Below, in pieces: positions 28,385-37,708 of a stretch of DNA of 64,000 nt. The DNA lies in contig CABHNZ010000003.1 of NCBI GenBank assembly GCA_902167985.1, positions 1-64,000 on the forward strand, in the 5' to 3' direction. The notes under the pieces are model-generated. The model was not told the origin of the DNA, ran no database searches, and was given only the letters and a program-made list of their open reading frames with translations. The stretch is from Shinella sp. UYSO24. Lineage in GTDB: Bacteria > Pseudomonadota > Alphaproteobacteria > Rhizobiales > Rhizobiaceae. Position 1 is the first letter of the stretch; each line of letters starts with the position of its first letter. The translations under genes were made by a program, and so were the position numbers.

Positions 28385-29935
28385 TCAGCCCTTCTTGGCT
28401 TCCTTGACGACAATCTGGCCGCCGGGAATGACCCAGACACCCTTGACGTTGGCACGGGTCGCAAAGAGATCCTGCTTGGTGAACAGGAGCACATGCGGCG
28501 CCTGCTCGTTGATTTCCTTCTGCGCCTCGACATAGATCGCATTGCGCTCCTTCTCGTCGAGTGTGGAGGCGGCCTTGTCGATCAAGCCATCAAGCTTGGC
28601 ATCCGAGAAGAAGCCGAGATTGGCGCCCGCGGGCGAAGCGCTCTTGGAATAGTAGAGCGGGCGCAGCTGGAGATCTGCACCATTGACGCCGGACGACCAG
28701 GAGGCAATCGACGAGCCGATACCGTCCTTCTCCTTGCCGGCCGGATCGAGGAAGGCAGCCTTGGACCAGACGCCGCTTTCCATCTTGCGCACGTCCAGCT
28801 TAACGCCGATCTTTGCCCACATGGCCTGAAGCAGTTCGCCGATGCGCGATTCCTGCTCCTGCACGATGGTCGACATGGTGAAGCCGTCGGGATAACCCGC
28901 TTCCTTCAGCAGTTCCTTGGCCTTTGCAATGTCGTAAGGATAGGGATCGAGCGCCTTGTCATAGCCCGGCGTCACCGGCGCCAGAGGCGAATTGGCGGGC
29001 GTCGCAAAACCCTGCGTGAAGGCCTTGACGATACCGGCACGATCCGTCGCATAGTTCAGCGCCTGACGGACGCGCACGTCATCGAGCGGCTTCAGCTTGG
29101 TATTGAGCGAAACCCAGAAGACTGCCGAACCATCGGTGGTCGACAGCTTCATCTCCGGATTGGCCTTGACCTGCTGCGCAAAGGCAGACGGGAACGGATT
29201 GATGACATCCGCATCACCGGTCTGCAGCGCCATGTTCATCACCGAGGTTTCGGGTGTCCAGGTCCACTTGATCTCGTCCTCGCCCTTCGGCTCGCCGCCC
29301 CACCAGTCCTTGTTCTTCACTTCGAGAACATATTCGCCGGACTTGTATTCGCCGAGCTTGTAGGGGCCGGTGCCGACCGCCTTGGCGCCGATCGTGCCGG
29401 CGGCATCTGCCGTCGGGCTGACGATGAGGCAGGGACCTGTGGTCAGGAGGGCGAGAAAGGCCGGGTATTTCGTCTTCAGCTTGAACTGCACGGTCATCGG
29501 ATCGACGGCGGTGACGCCTTCGATGAAGGTGCGCAGCCGGCCACTCGCAGCAAGCCCGCGCTTCGTATCCAGATGGCGGGCGAAATTCTTGACGACTGCG
29601 TCGGCGTTGAACGGCGTGCCGTCATGAAACTTGACGCCCTCGCGCAGCTTGAAAGTCCAGACCAGACCGGTGTCGTCGGAAGACCATTCCGTCGCCAGTG
29701 CCGGCTTCAGCGAAAGATCGCGGTCGCGCTTCAAAAGCCCTTCATACATCGGGTCGAGCAGGGCGGCCGTATAGGTCGCCGTCTGATCGCCCGGATCCAT
29801 GGAACGAGGCGCCTCGCTCTGCATCACGTTGAGCGTTGCCGCCTGAACGGCGGAGGCGGCTGCGAATGGCAGCGCGATACTGCCTGCCACGGCGCAGGCA
29901 AGCATGAAACGGCGGCTTGTCAGAAACATCGTCAT
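28385..29935 (-). CDS. ABC transporter solute-binding protein, family 5 (peptide type)
   Basis: 516 residues with a signal peptide (RRFMLACAVAGSIALPFAAASAVQA). The SBP_bac_5 signature region SLKPALATEWSSDDTGLVWTF through GVKFHDGTPFNADAVVKNFAR is clear, and VRQALNYATDR follows. It is periplasmic and delivers peptides or related compounds to the two permeases. First gene of the minus-strand operon and divergent from a ROK repressor. The 103-base divergent gap is AT-rich and probably contains both promoters and the repressor site. Intact and full length. Confidence 0.95.
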   Translation of the reverse strand: MTMFLTSRRFMLACAVAGSIALPFAAASAVQAATLNVMQSEAPRSMDPGDQTATYTAALLDPMYEGLLKRDRDLSLKPALATEWSSDDTGLVWTFKLREGVKFHDGTPFNADAVVKNFARHLDTKRGLAASGRLRTFIEGVTAVDPMTVQFKLKTKYPAFLALLTTGPCLIVSPTADAAGTIGAKAVGTGPYKLGEYKSGEYVLEVKNKDWWGGEPKGEDEIKWTWTPETSVMNMALQTGDADVINPFPSAFAQQVKANPEMKLSTTDGSAVFWVSLNTKLKPLDDVRVRQALNYATDRAGIVKAFTQGFATPANSPLAPVTPGYDKALDPYPYDIAKAKELLKEAGYPDGFTMSTIVQEQESRIGELLQAMWAKIGVKLDVRKMESGVWSKAAFLDPAGKEKDGIGSSIASWSSGVNGADLQLRPLYYSKSASPAGANLGFFSDAKLDGLIDKAASTLDEKERNAIYVEAQKEINEQAPHVLLFTKQDLFATRANVKGVWVIPGGQIVVKEAKKG

Positions 29936-30038
29936 CAGTTCACCCTCGGTTTATCGACGTTGCACAGCCGGCGGAGAGCAGGCCGCTTCGATCACTTTTG
30001 TAATTTATTGCCGTTGATTTGTTCATTTTCTAAACTTA

Positions 30039-31229
30039 GTGTCAAGCGAGTTTGATCTCTCCCAACAGCAACGCGGCCTGCCCTTGAACGCCATTCTCAC
30101 CTCCTCCCAGCGGCAATTGCTGCGTGCGATCAGCCGGTCCGGCCCTCTGAGCCGCACCGAGATGGCGCAGGCGCTCGGCCTCTCAAAGGCGGCGATGAGC
30201 GGGCTTGCGCGGGATCTGATCGAACTCGGCTTCCTGCGGGAAACCGATACGATCTATGGTCAGGGCCGCCCCTCCATACGCCTCGATCTGCACCCGGATT
30301 GCGCTTTCTTCGTCGGCGTGTCGCTGCTGCAGGATCCGGCACCGATGATCCTCAGCAATCTGAAGGGCGAAGTGATCGGCCGCGCCGAAATCCCGCTGTC
30401 GCGTGATCCGGCGGCCATCGCCGACGCCATTGCGGCAGCCCTGCCGGCCCTTCTTTCCGACCATTCCGAGGCTGCCGAAAAGCTCGCCGGCATCGGTATT
30501 GCCCTCTCCGGATTTGTCGATGAGACGCAGAAGAACTGCGTTCAATCGACGCTTCTCGGCTGGCAGGATGTGCCGCTGGCAGAGATCATCCGCGAGCGAA
30601 CGGGCATAGAGACGTTCATCGAAAACGACGCCAAGGCAGTTGCTGTCGGCGAGAAGCTTTTCGGCAGCGCCCGCGAGATCCAGAATTTCAGCGTCGTGTC
30701 GCTGGGCGACGGCATTGGCTGCGCGCATTTCATCGATGGCCGCCTCTATCGCGGCAATCATGGCGGCGCGGGCGAGATTGCCCACAGCACGATCGAACCC
30801 GGCGGCGCCCCATGTCGCTGCGGCAAGCGCGGCTGCCTCGATACGGTCGCCTCGATGAAGGCGATCAAGGAAATGTCGCGCGCGGAAGGCTTCGAATGCA
30901 CTTCGCTCACGGAGATCGAGACTGAGGCGGCAACGGGCAATGCTGCGGCAATCCGTATCCTGCACCGCGCCGGGTCGGCGCTCGGGCTTGCCATCGCCAA
31001 TCTGATCCAGCTGAACGATCCCGGCCAGATCCTGATTACCCATCTCGAAGGATCCTTCGACGGCCTTTTCGGCACCGTGGTCAGCCAGGCGGTCGAGACC
31101 AACGTTCTGCCGCGCTATGCCGGCCAGACGCCGATCCATGTCAGGCGCGTCGATGGCGATATCTGGGCGCGGGGTGCGGCCAGCATCGCTGCCCATCATT
31201 TCATTCTCGGTCCCAATCCCCAGATTTGA
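30039..31229 (+). CDS. ROK-family transcriptional repressor (NagC/XylR type)
   Basis: 396 residues. An N-terminal MarR-like winged helix (LLRAISRSGPLSRTEMAQAL, SKAAMSGLARDL) joins a ROK sugar-kinase fold with ENDAKAVAVGE, SLGDGIGCAHFIDG and the zinc motif CRCGKRGCLDT. The initiation codon appears to be GTG at 30039. The kinase ATP loop is weak, as expected for a regulator. Probable role: repress the divergent peptide/amino-sugar uptake operon until a sugar effector binds. It is followed after 8 bases by the M81 metallopeptidase gene. Confidence 0.92.
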   Translation: MSSEFDLSQQQRGLPLNAILTSSQRQLLRAISRSGPLSRTEMAQALGLSKAAMSGLARDLIELGFLRETDTIYGQGRPSIRLDLHPDCAFFVGVSLLQDPAPMILSNLKGEVIGRAEIPLSRDPAAIADAIAAALPALLSDHSEAAEKLAGIGIALSGFVDETQKNCVQSTLLGWQDVPLAEIIRERTGIETFIENDAKAVAVGEKLFGSAREIQNFSVVSLGDGIGCAHFIDGRLYRGNHGGAGEIAHSTIEPGGAPCRCGKRGCLDTVASMKAIKEMSRAEGFECTSLTEIETEAATGNAAAIRILHRAGSALGLAIANLIQLNDPGQILITHLEGSFDGLFGTVVSQAVETNVLPRYAGQTPIHVRRVDGDIWARGAASIAAHHFILGPNPQI

Positions 31230-31237
31230 GGTTTTCC

Positions 31238-32680
31238 ATGCGTATCGGCTTCGGCGGCATCCATATCGAATGCAGCACCTACAATCCCGTCCTCAACGAG
31301 GAGAAGGATTTTCGCGTGACGCGCGGCGAAGACCTGCTGGCCACGCCCTATTTCGCCTTCCTGAAGGATTACGACGCCGAATTCCTGCCGACCATCCACT
31401 GCCGCGCCATTGCCGGCGGCCCGGTTGCACGCTCCATCTATGAGGCCTTCAAGGCAGAATTTCTCGACCGGTTGAAGCCGCTCCTGCCGCTCGACGGGCT
31501 CTACCTCGCGATGCACGGCGCCATGTATGTCGAAGGCATGGAGGATGCGGAGGGCGACTGGATCACCGCCGCCCGCGACCTCGTCGGCCCTGACTGCACC
31601 GTCTCTGCCAGCTACGATCTGCACGGCAACGTCACCCAGCGCATCCTCGATGCGCTCGACATGTATTCCACCTATCGGACAGCACCGCATATCGACGTGG
31701 AAGAAACGATGCGCCGTTCCGTCTCCATGCTGATGGAGAGCCTGAAGACGGGCGTGAAGCCGATCATCGTCTGGGCGCCTATCCCGGTCGTATTGCCCGG
31801 CGAGCGCACCAGCACTGTCGATGAGCCGGCCAAGAGCCTCTATGCGATGATGCCGGAAATCGATGCTATCGACGGCATCTGGGACGCATCCCTGATGGTC
31901 GGCTATGTCTGGGCCGACGAGCCGCGGGCGACCGCAGCCGCAATCATGACCGGCACCGACCGTGCCGTGCTGGAGCGCGAGGCAAAGCGCGTCGCCCAGG
32001 CCTATTGGGATGCGCGTGAAGACTTTGTCTTCGGTTGCGAGACGGGCTCGATCGAGGAATGCGTCGAGAAGGCGATTGCCAGCCAGACCAGCCCGGTGGT
32101 TCTCGCCGAATCCGGCGACAACCCGACAGGTGGCGGCGTCGGCGATCGCGCCGACGTTCTTGCGGCCCTGATCGAGCGCGACGCGCAAGGTGTCGTTTTT
32201 GCCGGCATTGCCGATCGTCTCGCGACCGAAGCCTGCTATGCCGCCGACCTCGGCTCTGTGCTCGACCTCACTGTCGGTGCTTCACTCGATACGATCAACA
32301 GCCGGCCGATCGCGGTCAAGGCAACCGTTCGCTTCCTGCACGAGACCGCGGATCCGGCAGACCGGCAGGCCGTCATTGCGATCGGCGGCATCGAGCTTGT
32401 TCTTTCGGCCAAGCGCCGCCCCTATCACTATCTTGCGGATTTCACGCGGCTTGGCCTTGATCCGCAGGCTGCTCGGATCATCGTCGTCAAATCCGGCTAT
32501 CTCTCACCGGAACTCGCCCCCATCGCAAACCCGAACCTGATGGCGCTGTCGCCGGGCGTCGTCGATCAGTTCGTCGAACGCCTCGTGCGCGCCCGCAAGG
32601 CGCATCCCACCTACCCGTTCGACAAGGATTTCACCTTCACCCCGCAGGTTTTCCCTTCTGCACGCGCAGCCAGCCGCTAA
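31238..32680 (+). CDS. M81 family metallopeptidase, MlrC-like
   Basis: 480 residues. The family N-terminus RIGFGGIHIECSTYNP is clear. The metal-site motifs AMHGAMYVEGMEDAEGD and SYDLHGNVT are present, as is the C-terminal DNPTGGGVGDRADVL. MlrC was described as the last peptidase in microcystin breakdown, but most relatives are linked to peptide uptake operons. ATG 31238 follows GAGG. Being co-oriented with the ROK gene and divergent from a peptide importer suggests it hydrolyses the imported peptide. Intact. Confidence 0.93.
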   Translation: MRIGFGGIHIECSTYNPVLNEEKDFRVTRGEDLLATPYFAFLKDYDAEFLPTIHCRAIAGGPVARSIYEAFKAEFLDRLKPLLPLDGLYLAMHGAMYVEGMEDAEGDWITAARDLVGPDCTVSASYDLHGNVTQRILDALDMYSTYRTAPHIDVEETMRRSVSMLMESLKTGVKPIIVWAPIPVVLPGERTSTVDEPAKSLYAMMPEIDAIDGIWDASLMVGYVWADEPRATAAAIMTGTDRAVLEREAKRVAQAYWDAREDFVFGCETGSIEECVEKAIASQTSPVVLAESGDNPTGGGVGDRADVLAALIERDAQGVVFAGIADRLATEACYAADLGSVLDLTVGASLDTINSRPIAVKATVRFLHETADPADRQAVIAIGGIELVLSAKRRPYHYLADFTRLGLDPQAARIIVVKSGYLSPELAPIANPNLMALSPGVVDQFVERLVRARKAHPTYPFDKDFTFTPQVFPSARAASR

Positions 32681-32711
32681 CGCGGTTCTAAGGCTCAACC
32701 TTGGTTTGAGG

Positions 32712-32745
32712 GTATTGCAGGGTCTGCTGGCAGGCCCTGCAATAC
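32712..32745. terminator. strong hairpin downstream of the M81 peptidase
   Basis: GTATTGCAGGG (32712-32722) and CCCTGCAATAC (32735-32745) form a perfect 11-bp stem around 12 bases, about 30 bases after the stop codon. There is no long T-run after it, so it may be a weak or factor-assisted terminator or an RNA-stabilising hairpin. Confidence 0.5.
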
Positions 32746-32967
32746 TACGCCAGCGCGCCACAGGCAGTTGCGGCGTGGAAATGCGTCGACCGGAATACAA
32801 TTTATGCGAGTGCGCAACGAAAAATCGCCCCGGCCTTGTTTTCGACAAGACACTTCCCTGCTAAGAGCATAGCGCGGCTATGATCCGCGACACGGTAGCT
32901 TGGCGCCGAGAGCTTCCTGATCGACCACCTTTCAACGCGGGCGCGTCCGAGGGCAGGAAGGACCAAG

Positions 32968-33159
32968 TTGCTATCACTTATTTATATTTTGTATCTATTG
33001 ATTGCCGTCGCGTTTTTCATAGCGACATTCCGTGAAGGGCAGAAGGCCAACGGCCCCTGGAACGGGAAACGTGTCCTCGGGCTCGCTCTTTCGCTTGTTT
33101 GGCCCGTGCTGATCGTTGCCGCCATCATATCCGTGATCTATCGCAGGGAACGCGGATAA
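32968..33159 (+). CDS. small membrane protein, 63 residues
   Basis: TTG start preceded by AGGAAGG. Two hydrophobic helices (LIYILYLLIAVAFFIATF and LGLALSLVWPVLIVAAIISVIY) are separated by a short charged loop, with a basic C-terminus (RRERG). The codon pattern and clean topology support a real gene. Function unknown. It stands alone between the peptidase and the convergent flippase. Confidence 0.6.
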   Translation: MLSLIYILYLLIAVAFFIATFREGQKANGPWNGKRVLGLALSLVWPVLIVAAIISVIYRRERG

Positions 33160-33210
33160 CAAGACAGGGGCGGCGGACACGGCTCGCGTGACGGGGGATT
33201 ACGAACTCTC

Positions 33211-33228
33211 GCCTGCCGGGAGGCAGGC
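33211..33228. terminator. GC hairpin between convergent genes
   Basis: GCCTGCC and GGCAGGC form a perfect 7-bp stem with a GGGA loop, between the small membrane protein (plus) and the flippase (minus). No T-tract on either side, so terminator function is only possible. Confidence 0.35.
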
Positions 33229-33259
33229 TGGCCGAAATGCAGTGATATCCCCTCCGTGC

Positions 33260-34699
33260 CTAGCGGGCAGCTTTAATAAGCCACTGCGCGGTGCTGCGCG
33301 CAAAGAGGGTAATGTAAAGCAGTTGCCATAGCGCTCCGACGAGGATGAGCGACGCGATACTGACCGTGATCGGCAACGTATTGGGCAATACATCTGCAAC
33401 AATCTGGACAACCGCAAACATCAACAGGGCCGAAAGTATGGGCCCGGCTGAGGGCGCCAGTTGGTCCTTCAGGGAAATCCTTCCGAAATGACGCGCCATC
33501 AGCAGGCCGCTTGGGATAATGGCCAGGCTTGGAATGGCGTAGATCCAGGCCGATACCGGATATTGCGCATCCGCCAGGACCAGACTAGCCGCGACCCCCA
33601 CACTCAGTGCCAGCCACGAATTGGCGATCTGCGGAAGCTGCTTTCCACGGGACAGGAGAAGAGGCGGCACAAGAGACCGGCTGAACAACAGCGCCGAGGA
33701 GAAGGCCAGAACCTGAACCGCATATACGCTCGGGATCCAGTGATCGCCGAAGACGGGCGGGATCAGGTAAGGAGAAATGGCTGCCAAGCCGAGGAGCGCC
33801 GAACCCGAGAGGCAGCAGATCACAGTCGTGCCGATCTTGAAGGCCGCAATGTCATCGCCTCCGGTGCGTCGCAGCGTCGCGAACAATGGCAGCGCGGTTC
33901 TGGCGACGACAGTCCTCAGGAGGTTGCTCATTTCATCGATCAATCGCACAGCGAAGTTCAGATAGCCGAGGCTTTCAATGCCATGAAAGCGCCCATAGAG
34001 CAGCAAGATAAGCCGGGGTGAGAGGATGGAAGCGAAAAGTTCGAGATTGATCGCCAGCCCCATGCGGAAGATTGGCATGCAGCGGGGAAGATCCATGCGA
34101 AGAGCGGGCCAGCGGGGAGAACGCGCGATCAGCACAATGGCGCCGCACAGCGTGCCGGCCATAGCACCGATCAGGATCGCCCAAGCACCGTAGCCTTCGA
34201 TCGCCAGAAAGGCCGTCACAAACAGTGTCGTTATCTTCTGCCCGAGCGTTCGTATGGCGAGGGCTCTCGTCCGCATCTTCCTGGACAATAGGGCGGAGGG
34301 AACGCCGGCAACGGCCTCCAGAAGACACAATGCCGATGCGCCCATCACCAGCCAGCGCAATTCGGGCGCGGCAAAGAACAATGATATGGGCTCGGCAATC
34401 GCCATGCAGAGCCCCATCGCCAGAACCCCGAGCAGGATCATCGCCCAGAAGATCGAGTCCGACAGCATCGTGTCCATAGCAGGTGTCCGGATGACCGCAT
34501 TGAGCGGTCCGATCAACAGCACGGATTGGGCGATCGTAATGACAGCAATGGCGATGGCAACGAGACCGAAATCCGAGGGCGAGACATAGCGGGCACAGAC
34601 CAAGGTCGTCATGAACGAGAAGAGTGCAGACAGGATGCTCTCCACGACTGCCCATGAAATGCCTTGCCGAATGGATTTCTGCATTGTCTTTCTGGACAT
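33260..34699 (-). CDS. polysaccharide flippase (Wzx/MOP superfamily)
   Basis: 479 residues with 12-14 hydrophobic segments. The N-terminus (ISWAVVESILSALFSFMTTLVCARYVSPSDFGLVAIAI, in pieces) has the SPSDFGL turn typical of PST/Wzx-like lipid-linked repeat-unit flippases. It would move undecaprenyl-diphosphate oligosaccharide across the inner membrane for exopolysaccharide assembly. The start is ATG 34699 or ATG 34684; neither has a strong ribosome site. Last gene of the exoY-like, wza-like, wzc-like, flippase series on the minus strand. Confidence 0.88.
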   Translation of the reverse strand: MSRKTMQKSIRQGISWAVVESILSALFSFMTTLVCARYVSPSDFGLVAIAIAVITIAQSVLLIGPLNAVIRTPAMDTMLSDSIFWAMILLGVLAMGLCMAIAEPISLFFAAPELRWLVMGASALCLLEAVAGVPSALLSRKMRTRALAIRTLGQKITTLFVTAFLAIEGYGAWAILIGAMAGTLCGAIVLIARSPRWPALRMDLPRCMPIFRMGLAINLELFASILSPRLILLLYGRFHGIESLGYLNFAVRLIDEMSNLLRTVVARTALPLFATLRRTGGDDIAAFKIGTTVICCLSGSALLGLAAISPYLIPPVFGDHWIPSVYAVQVLAFSSALLFSRSLVPPLLLSRGKQLPQIANSWLALSVGVAASLVLADAQYPVSAWIYAIPSLAIIPSGLLMARHFGRISLKDQLAPSAGPILSALLMFAVVQIVADVLPNTLPITVSIASLILVGALWQLLYITLFARSTAQWLIKAAR

Positions 34700-34868
34700 T
34701 CAGGCCGCCCCCGGATGACGCGCGCCCTCGCGAGTTTCATCGCCGCTTATTTCTGGTTTTCCGTATGAACCGAAGCATGGCCATAGCCATGACTTCAGTT
34801 CATCTGCACTGCATGACGCCCCTGACCCTGGCCATCCTGCCGATAGAGACTTCGCGGTCCGCGGCAGG

Positions 34869-37151
34869 TTAAACACCCTCACGATAGTAAGCGTCATATC
34901 TCCACTGGTAATAATCTTCCGAACCATAGGACCGGTAGAGCTTCATCTTTTCAAGATCGACCTTGTTGAGGATGACACCGACGCATTTCTCCCGGACGGC
35001 CGGCTCTGCCTCCAGCGTCTGCCTGACGACCCGGCGCGCCGTGCGCCCCCATTCCGTCACGAAAAGATATCCGTCAATGCGGCGCGCAACGGCCTTGGCA
35101 TCGACCACCGGATTAAGCGGCGGAAGATCGAGAATGACATAGTCGGCATGACGTCGCAGACTTTCCAAAACGTCCTTCATGCGCTGCGAGCCCAGAAGTT
35201 CCGCGGAATGAGAGATGCGCTGCCGCATGATGGCCGGAACAAACCTCAAGGTCGATCTCGGCCGCTGCCAGAAAACCTCGGTGATCTCCTTGCTGCCGGT
35301 CAACACCTCGAGCAAGCCATATTGCGCGGGCACAGAAAAAGCCCTTGTCGCCCCGGGATTGCGCAAATCGGCATCGATGAGGATAACCCTTGCCCCCTCG
35401 GACGCGAGAAGCTCGGCCAAATTGATGGCGATTGTCGATTTCCCTTCGCCCGGCAGCGTCGAGGTGATGCCGATGAATTTGCAATCCTTGCCTTCCTTGG
35501 CAACGTCGATTGCGATCTTCGCATTTCGCAGGGTCTCGGCGAATTCCGACAGCGGGTGCTCCATCACATAATCGATGGGCGATGTGCTTCCCTTGCCCGG
35601 CACAGGAGGTTGGCCGTCGCGGGGCTTGCCGCCGATCTTGGGCGCCTTCCCGAGATATTCCATCCGCAGCTTGGTCCGGATCTGCTCGCCTGTGCGGAAA
35701 AATCGATCACGCAACTCAAGCACGACCGCGGCCGCACCGCCAACCAAAGCGCCCAGCATGCAGAACATGACGAAGAGAGGCACCTTCTTCGGCGACGTCG
35801 GAGATGAGGACGGAACCGCCTGGGAAATGATGCGCGCCTCGGTCACAGGAAATGACTGCTGCTGAAGCGCCTGCTGATATCGCTGCAGAAAGGTCTGGTA
35901 CATATCGCGATATGTATCGGATTCCCTCTCAAGCTCGCGCAGCTGCACCTGAATAGTGTTGGCAGCTGCCGTCACACCTGACGCCTGCTTCACGCTCTCG
36001 GTCAGCTGCTTTTCGCGTGCCATATCGACTTCAAGCTCGCTTCTGTAGCTTTCCGCGATCCGGCCGAGTTCGTCGAACATGAGCCGCTTGTATTCCCCCA
36101 TCTCGGCCCGCAGGCGCACGGCCTGCGCGTGGTTCGGCCCCAGACGAGCGGATATCTGCGATTCAAGCCGGGATGCCTCGAGATATTTGCGACGCAACTC
36201 ATTCGATATCGGGCTATCGAGAGAATCGCTGACGACCGCATCGATCTCGGAGGACGCAAGGATCTGTTCAAGCCGCCCAAGCTTCGCGCGAACCTTTGCC
36301 GTCTGCCCCTGGGCGTCGACAAGCGCGGTATTCAACTCGGCGAGCTGCTGATCGCTGACGAGCCGCGTGCCCGTCGATAGCAGACCATTGTCTGCCCGGA
36401 ATTTCTGGACGGCAAGGTCGCTTGCCAGAGCCTGCTGGCGAAGCTCGTCGATCCGGTCCTTGAGCCAGACCCCGGCCCGCTTCGTCGCGTCATAGCGCGA
36501 ATTCAGCTTGTCGACGAGGTAGGCATCACCAATGGCATTGGCGACATCGGCCGCCAGCTGAGGTGACGTCGATGTGTAGGATATGGTCAGGACATAGGTG
36601 CGAAGAACCCGCTCGATATCGAGATCCGCGCCGATCTTCATCATGGCACCACGTCGGCGCAGCGCGAGGCTGGCCTCCGTTTCGGCAGGCTTCTCCACGA
36701 CCCCGAAACCAGCAAGTTTCAGCAGGCCACGGATACTTTGCTTGACGGTGTTCAGAACCGACATGTTGGGCGCGTTGAAATCGGGATTGTTCAACAGGTC
36801 AAGCTTGTCCACCACGTTATAGGCAATGGCATCGGATTTCAGGAGCTCGACCTGGCTGGTGACGGCAGCTTCGCCTTCCGTCGTCGCCCCCATGGTCGAC
36901 AGCTGATCCACGACGTGACCGTTATCGGGATCAATCAATATGCTGGCCTCGGACGTATATTGCGGCACGGACGTGGCGATCGCAACGCCACCCAGAAGAG
37001 CTCCGGCCAAGGTGCACGAGAGAACCACAACCCAGTGCCGACGGACGAAGCCGAAAGCGCGCTCCAGATCAAGCAGGCCGGAGTGCGCCTCACCGTCCGC
37101 TGCCGGCTCGATAAGCGGGGGCCAGTAAGAGCCTCGATCATAATGTTGCAA
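34869..37151 (-). CDS. Wzc/ExoP-like polysaccharide copolymerase with BY-kinase domain
   Basis: 760 residues. A Wzz domain has a first membrane helix near residues 40-60 (HWVVVLSCTLAGALLGGVAIA) and a second near 455-475 (PLFVMFCMLGALVGGAAAVVL), with a periplasmic coiled coil between. The cytosolic bacterial tyrosine kinase has Walker A LPGEGKST at about residue 568, Walker A' VILIDADLR and Walker B VILDLPP. The last 22 residues hold seven tyrosines (LYRSYGSEDYYQWRYDAYY), the autophosphorylation cluster. It regulates chain length and export. The start is probably TTG 37151 after GGGGA. Intact. Confidence 0.95.
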   Translation of the reverse strand: MQHYDRGSYWPPLIEPAADGEAHSGLLDLERAFGFVRRHWVVVLSCTLAGALLGGVAIATSVPQYTSEASILIDPDNGHVVDQLSTMGATTEGEAAVTSQVELLKSDAIAYNVVDKLDLLNNPDFNAPNMSVLNTVKQSIRGLLKLAGFGVVEKPAETEASLALRRRGAMMKIGADLDIERVLRTYVLTISYTSTSPQLAADVANAIGDAYLVDKLNSRYDATKRAGVWLKDRIDELRQQALASDLAVQKFRADNGLLSTGTRLVSDQQLAELNTALVDAQGQTAKVRAKLGRLEQILASSEIDAVVSDSLDSPISNELRRKYLEASRLESQISARLGPNHAQAVRLRAEMGEYKRLMFDELGRIAESYRSELEVDMAREKQLTESVKQASGVTAAANTIQVQLRELERESDTYRDMYQTFLQRYQQALQQQSFPVTEARIISQAVPSSSPTSPKKVPLFVMFCMLGALVGGAAAVVLELRDRFFRTGEQIRTKLRMEYLGKAPKIGGKPRDGQPPVPGKGSTSPIDYVMEHPLSEFAETLRNAKIAIDVAKEGKDCKFIGITSTLPGEGKSTIAINLAELLASEGARVILIDADLRNPGATRAFSVPAQYGLLEVLTGSKEITEVFWQRPRSTLRFVPAIMRQRISHSAELLGSQRMKDVLESLRRHADYVILDLPPLNPVVDAKAVARRIDGYLFVTEWGRTARRVVRQTLEAEPAVREKCVGVILNKVDLEKMKLYRSYGSEDYYQWRYDAYYREGV

Positions 37152-37708
37152 ATTGAGATCCCCTGATGACCGAGCTTATGCGGACGGGCCTATCGCCAGA
37201 CCGCTTCCGCTCCCGACGACGACGTGATGCATGTTTCAGCACTCGGCTGAAAAGCGTTTTTCGAATTAAGGAAGGCGTCCGGAAGACAGCGCCGGATCGC
37301 CGATTGCGCCCTTGGCGCGGCTACCGCGCGCGCTTTGCAGACTGAAACACCACGGACCGGAATGAGCTTTTCCAAGATGAGAAAGACAGTCCGGTAACGC
37401 CCCCGACTGGCGCTGGCGCTTTGAGGCCAGGGTTGCTCACCGCCATCCCGAACGAACAATTCTGCATTCGGCATCCAGAAAGCAGTCAGGCGAGATATTA
37501 TGCTCGCCCAGATGGGCGCTGCACAGCAGAAACTGGATGTAAAGGCAGAAATACCTGCCCCATCCACCTCATACTCATTGTGCCCGCAATACAGCGCAAA
37601 CATTTGCAATTAATGAGCCCCTTCCAGGCGGCCTGTTAATTTGCAACAATATTGCAGCCTATTACGCATTGCGCAAGTATTGCTTATATAATCGGTTAAT
37701 TTGATCGA
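37152..37708. other. 557-base intergenic region between wza-like and wzc-like genes
   Basis: No gene is supported. The last 120 bases before the wza-like stop are AT-rich with repeated TTGC/GCAA words (around 37610-37700). This may be a regulatory or terminator region for the export genes, but I see no defined site. GGCGAG/CTCGCC arms near 37492-37513 form a weak dyad. Confidence 0.4.

Noticed and set aside
28493..30055. Plus-strand open frame of 520 codons opposite the peptide-binding protein
   Set aside because: Complementary to an intact SBP_bac_5 gene; no recognisable motif of its own.
37190..37609. 139-codon minus-strand frame between wza-like and wzc-like genes
   Set aside because: No domain or ribosome site, and cysteine/tryptophan-rich noise typical of non-coding frames.
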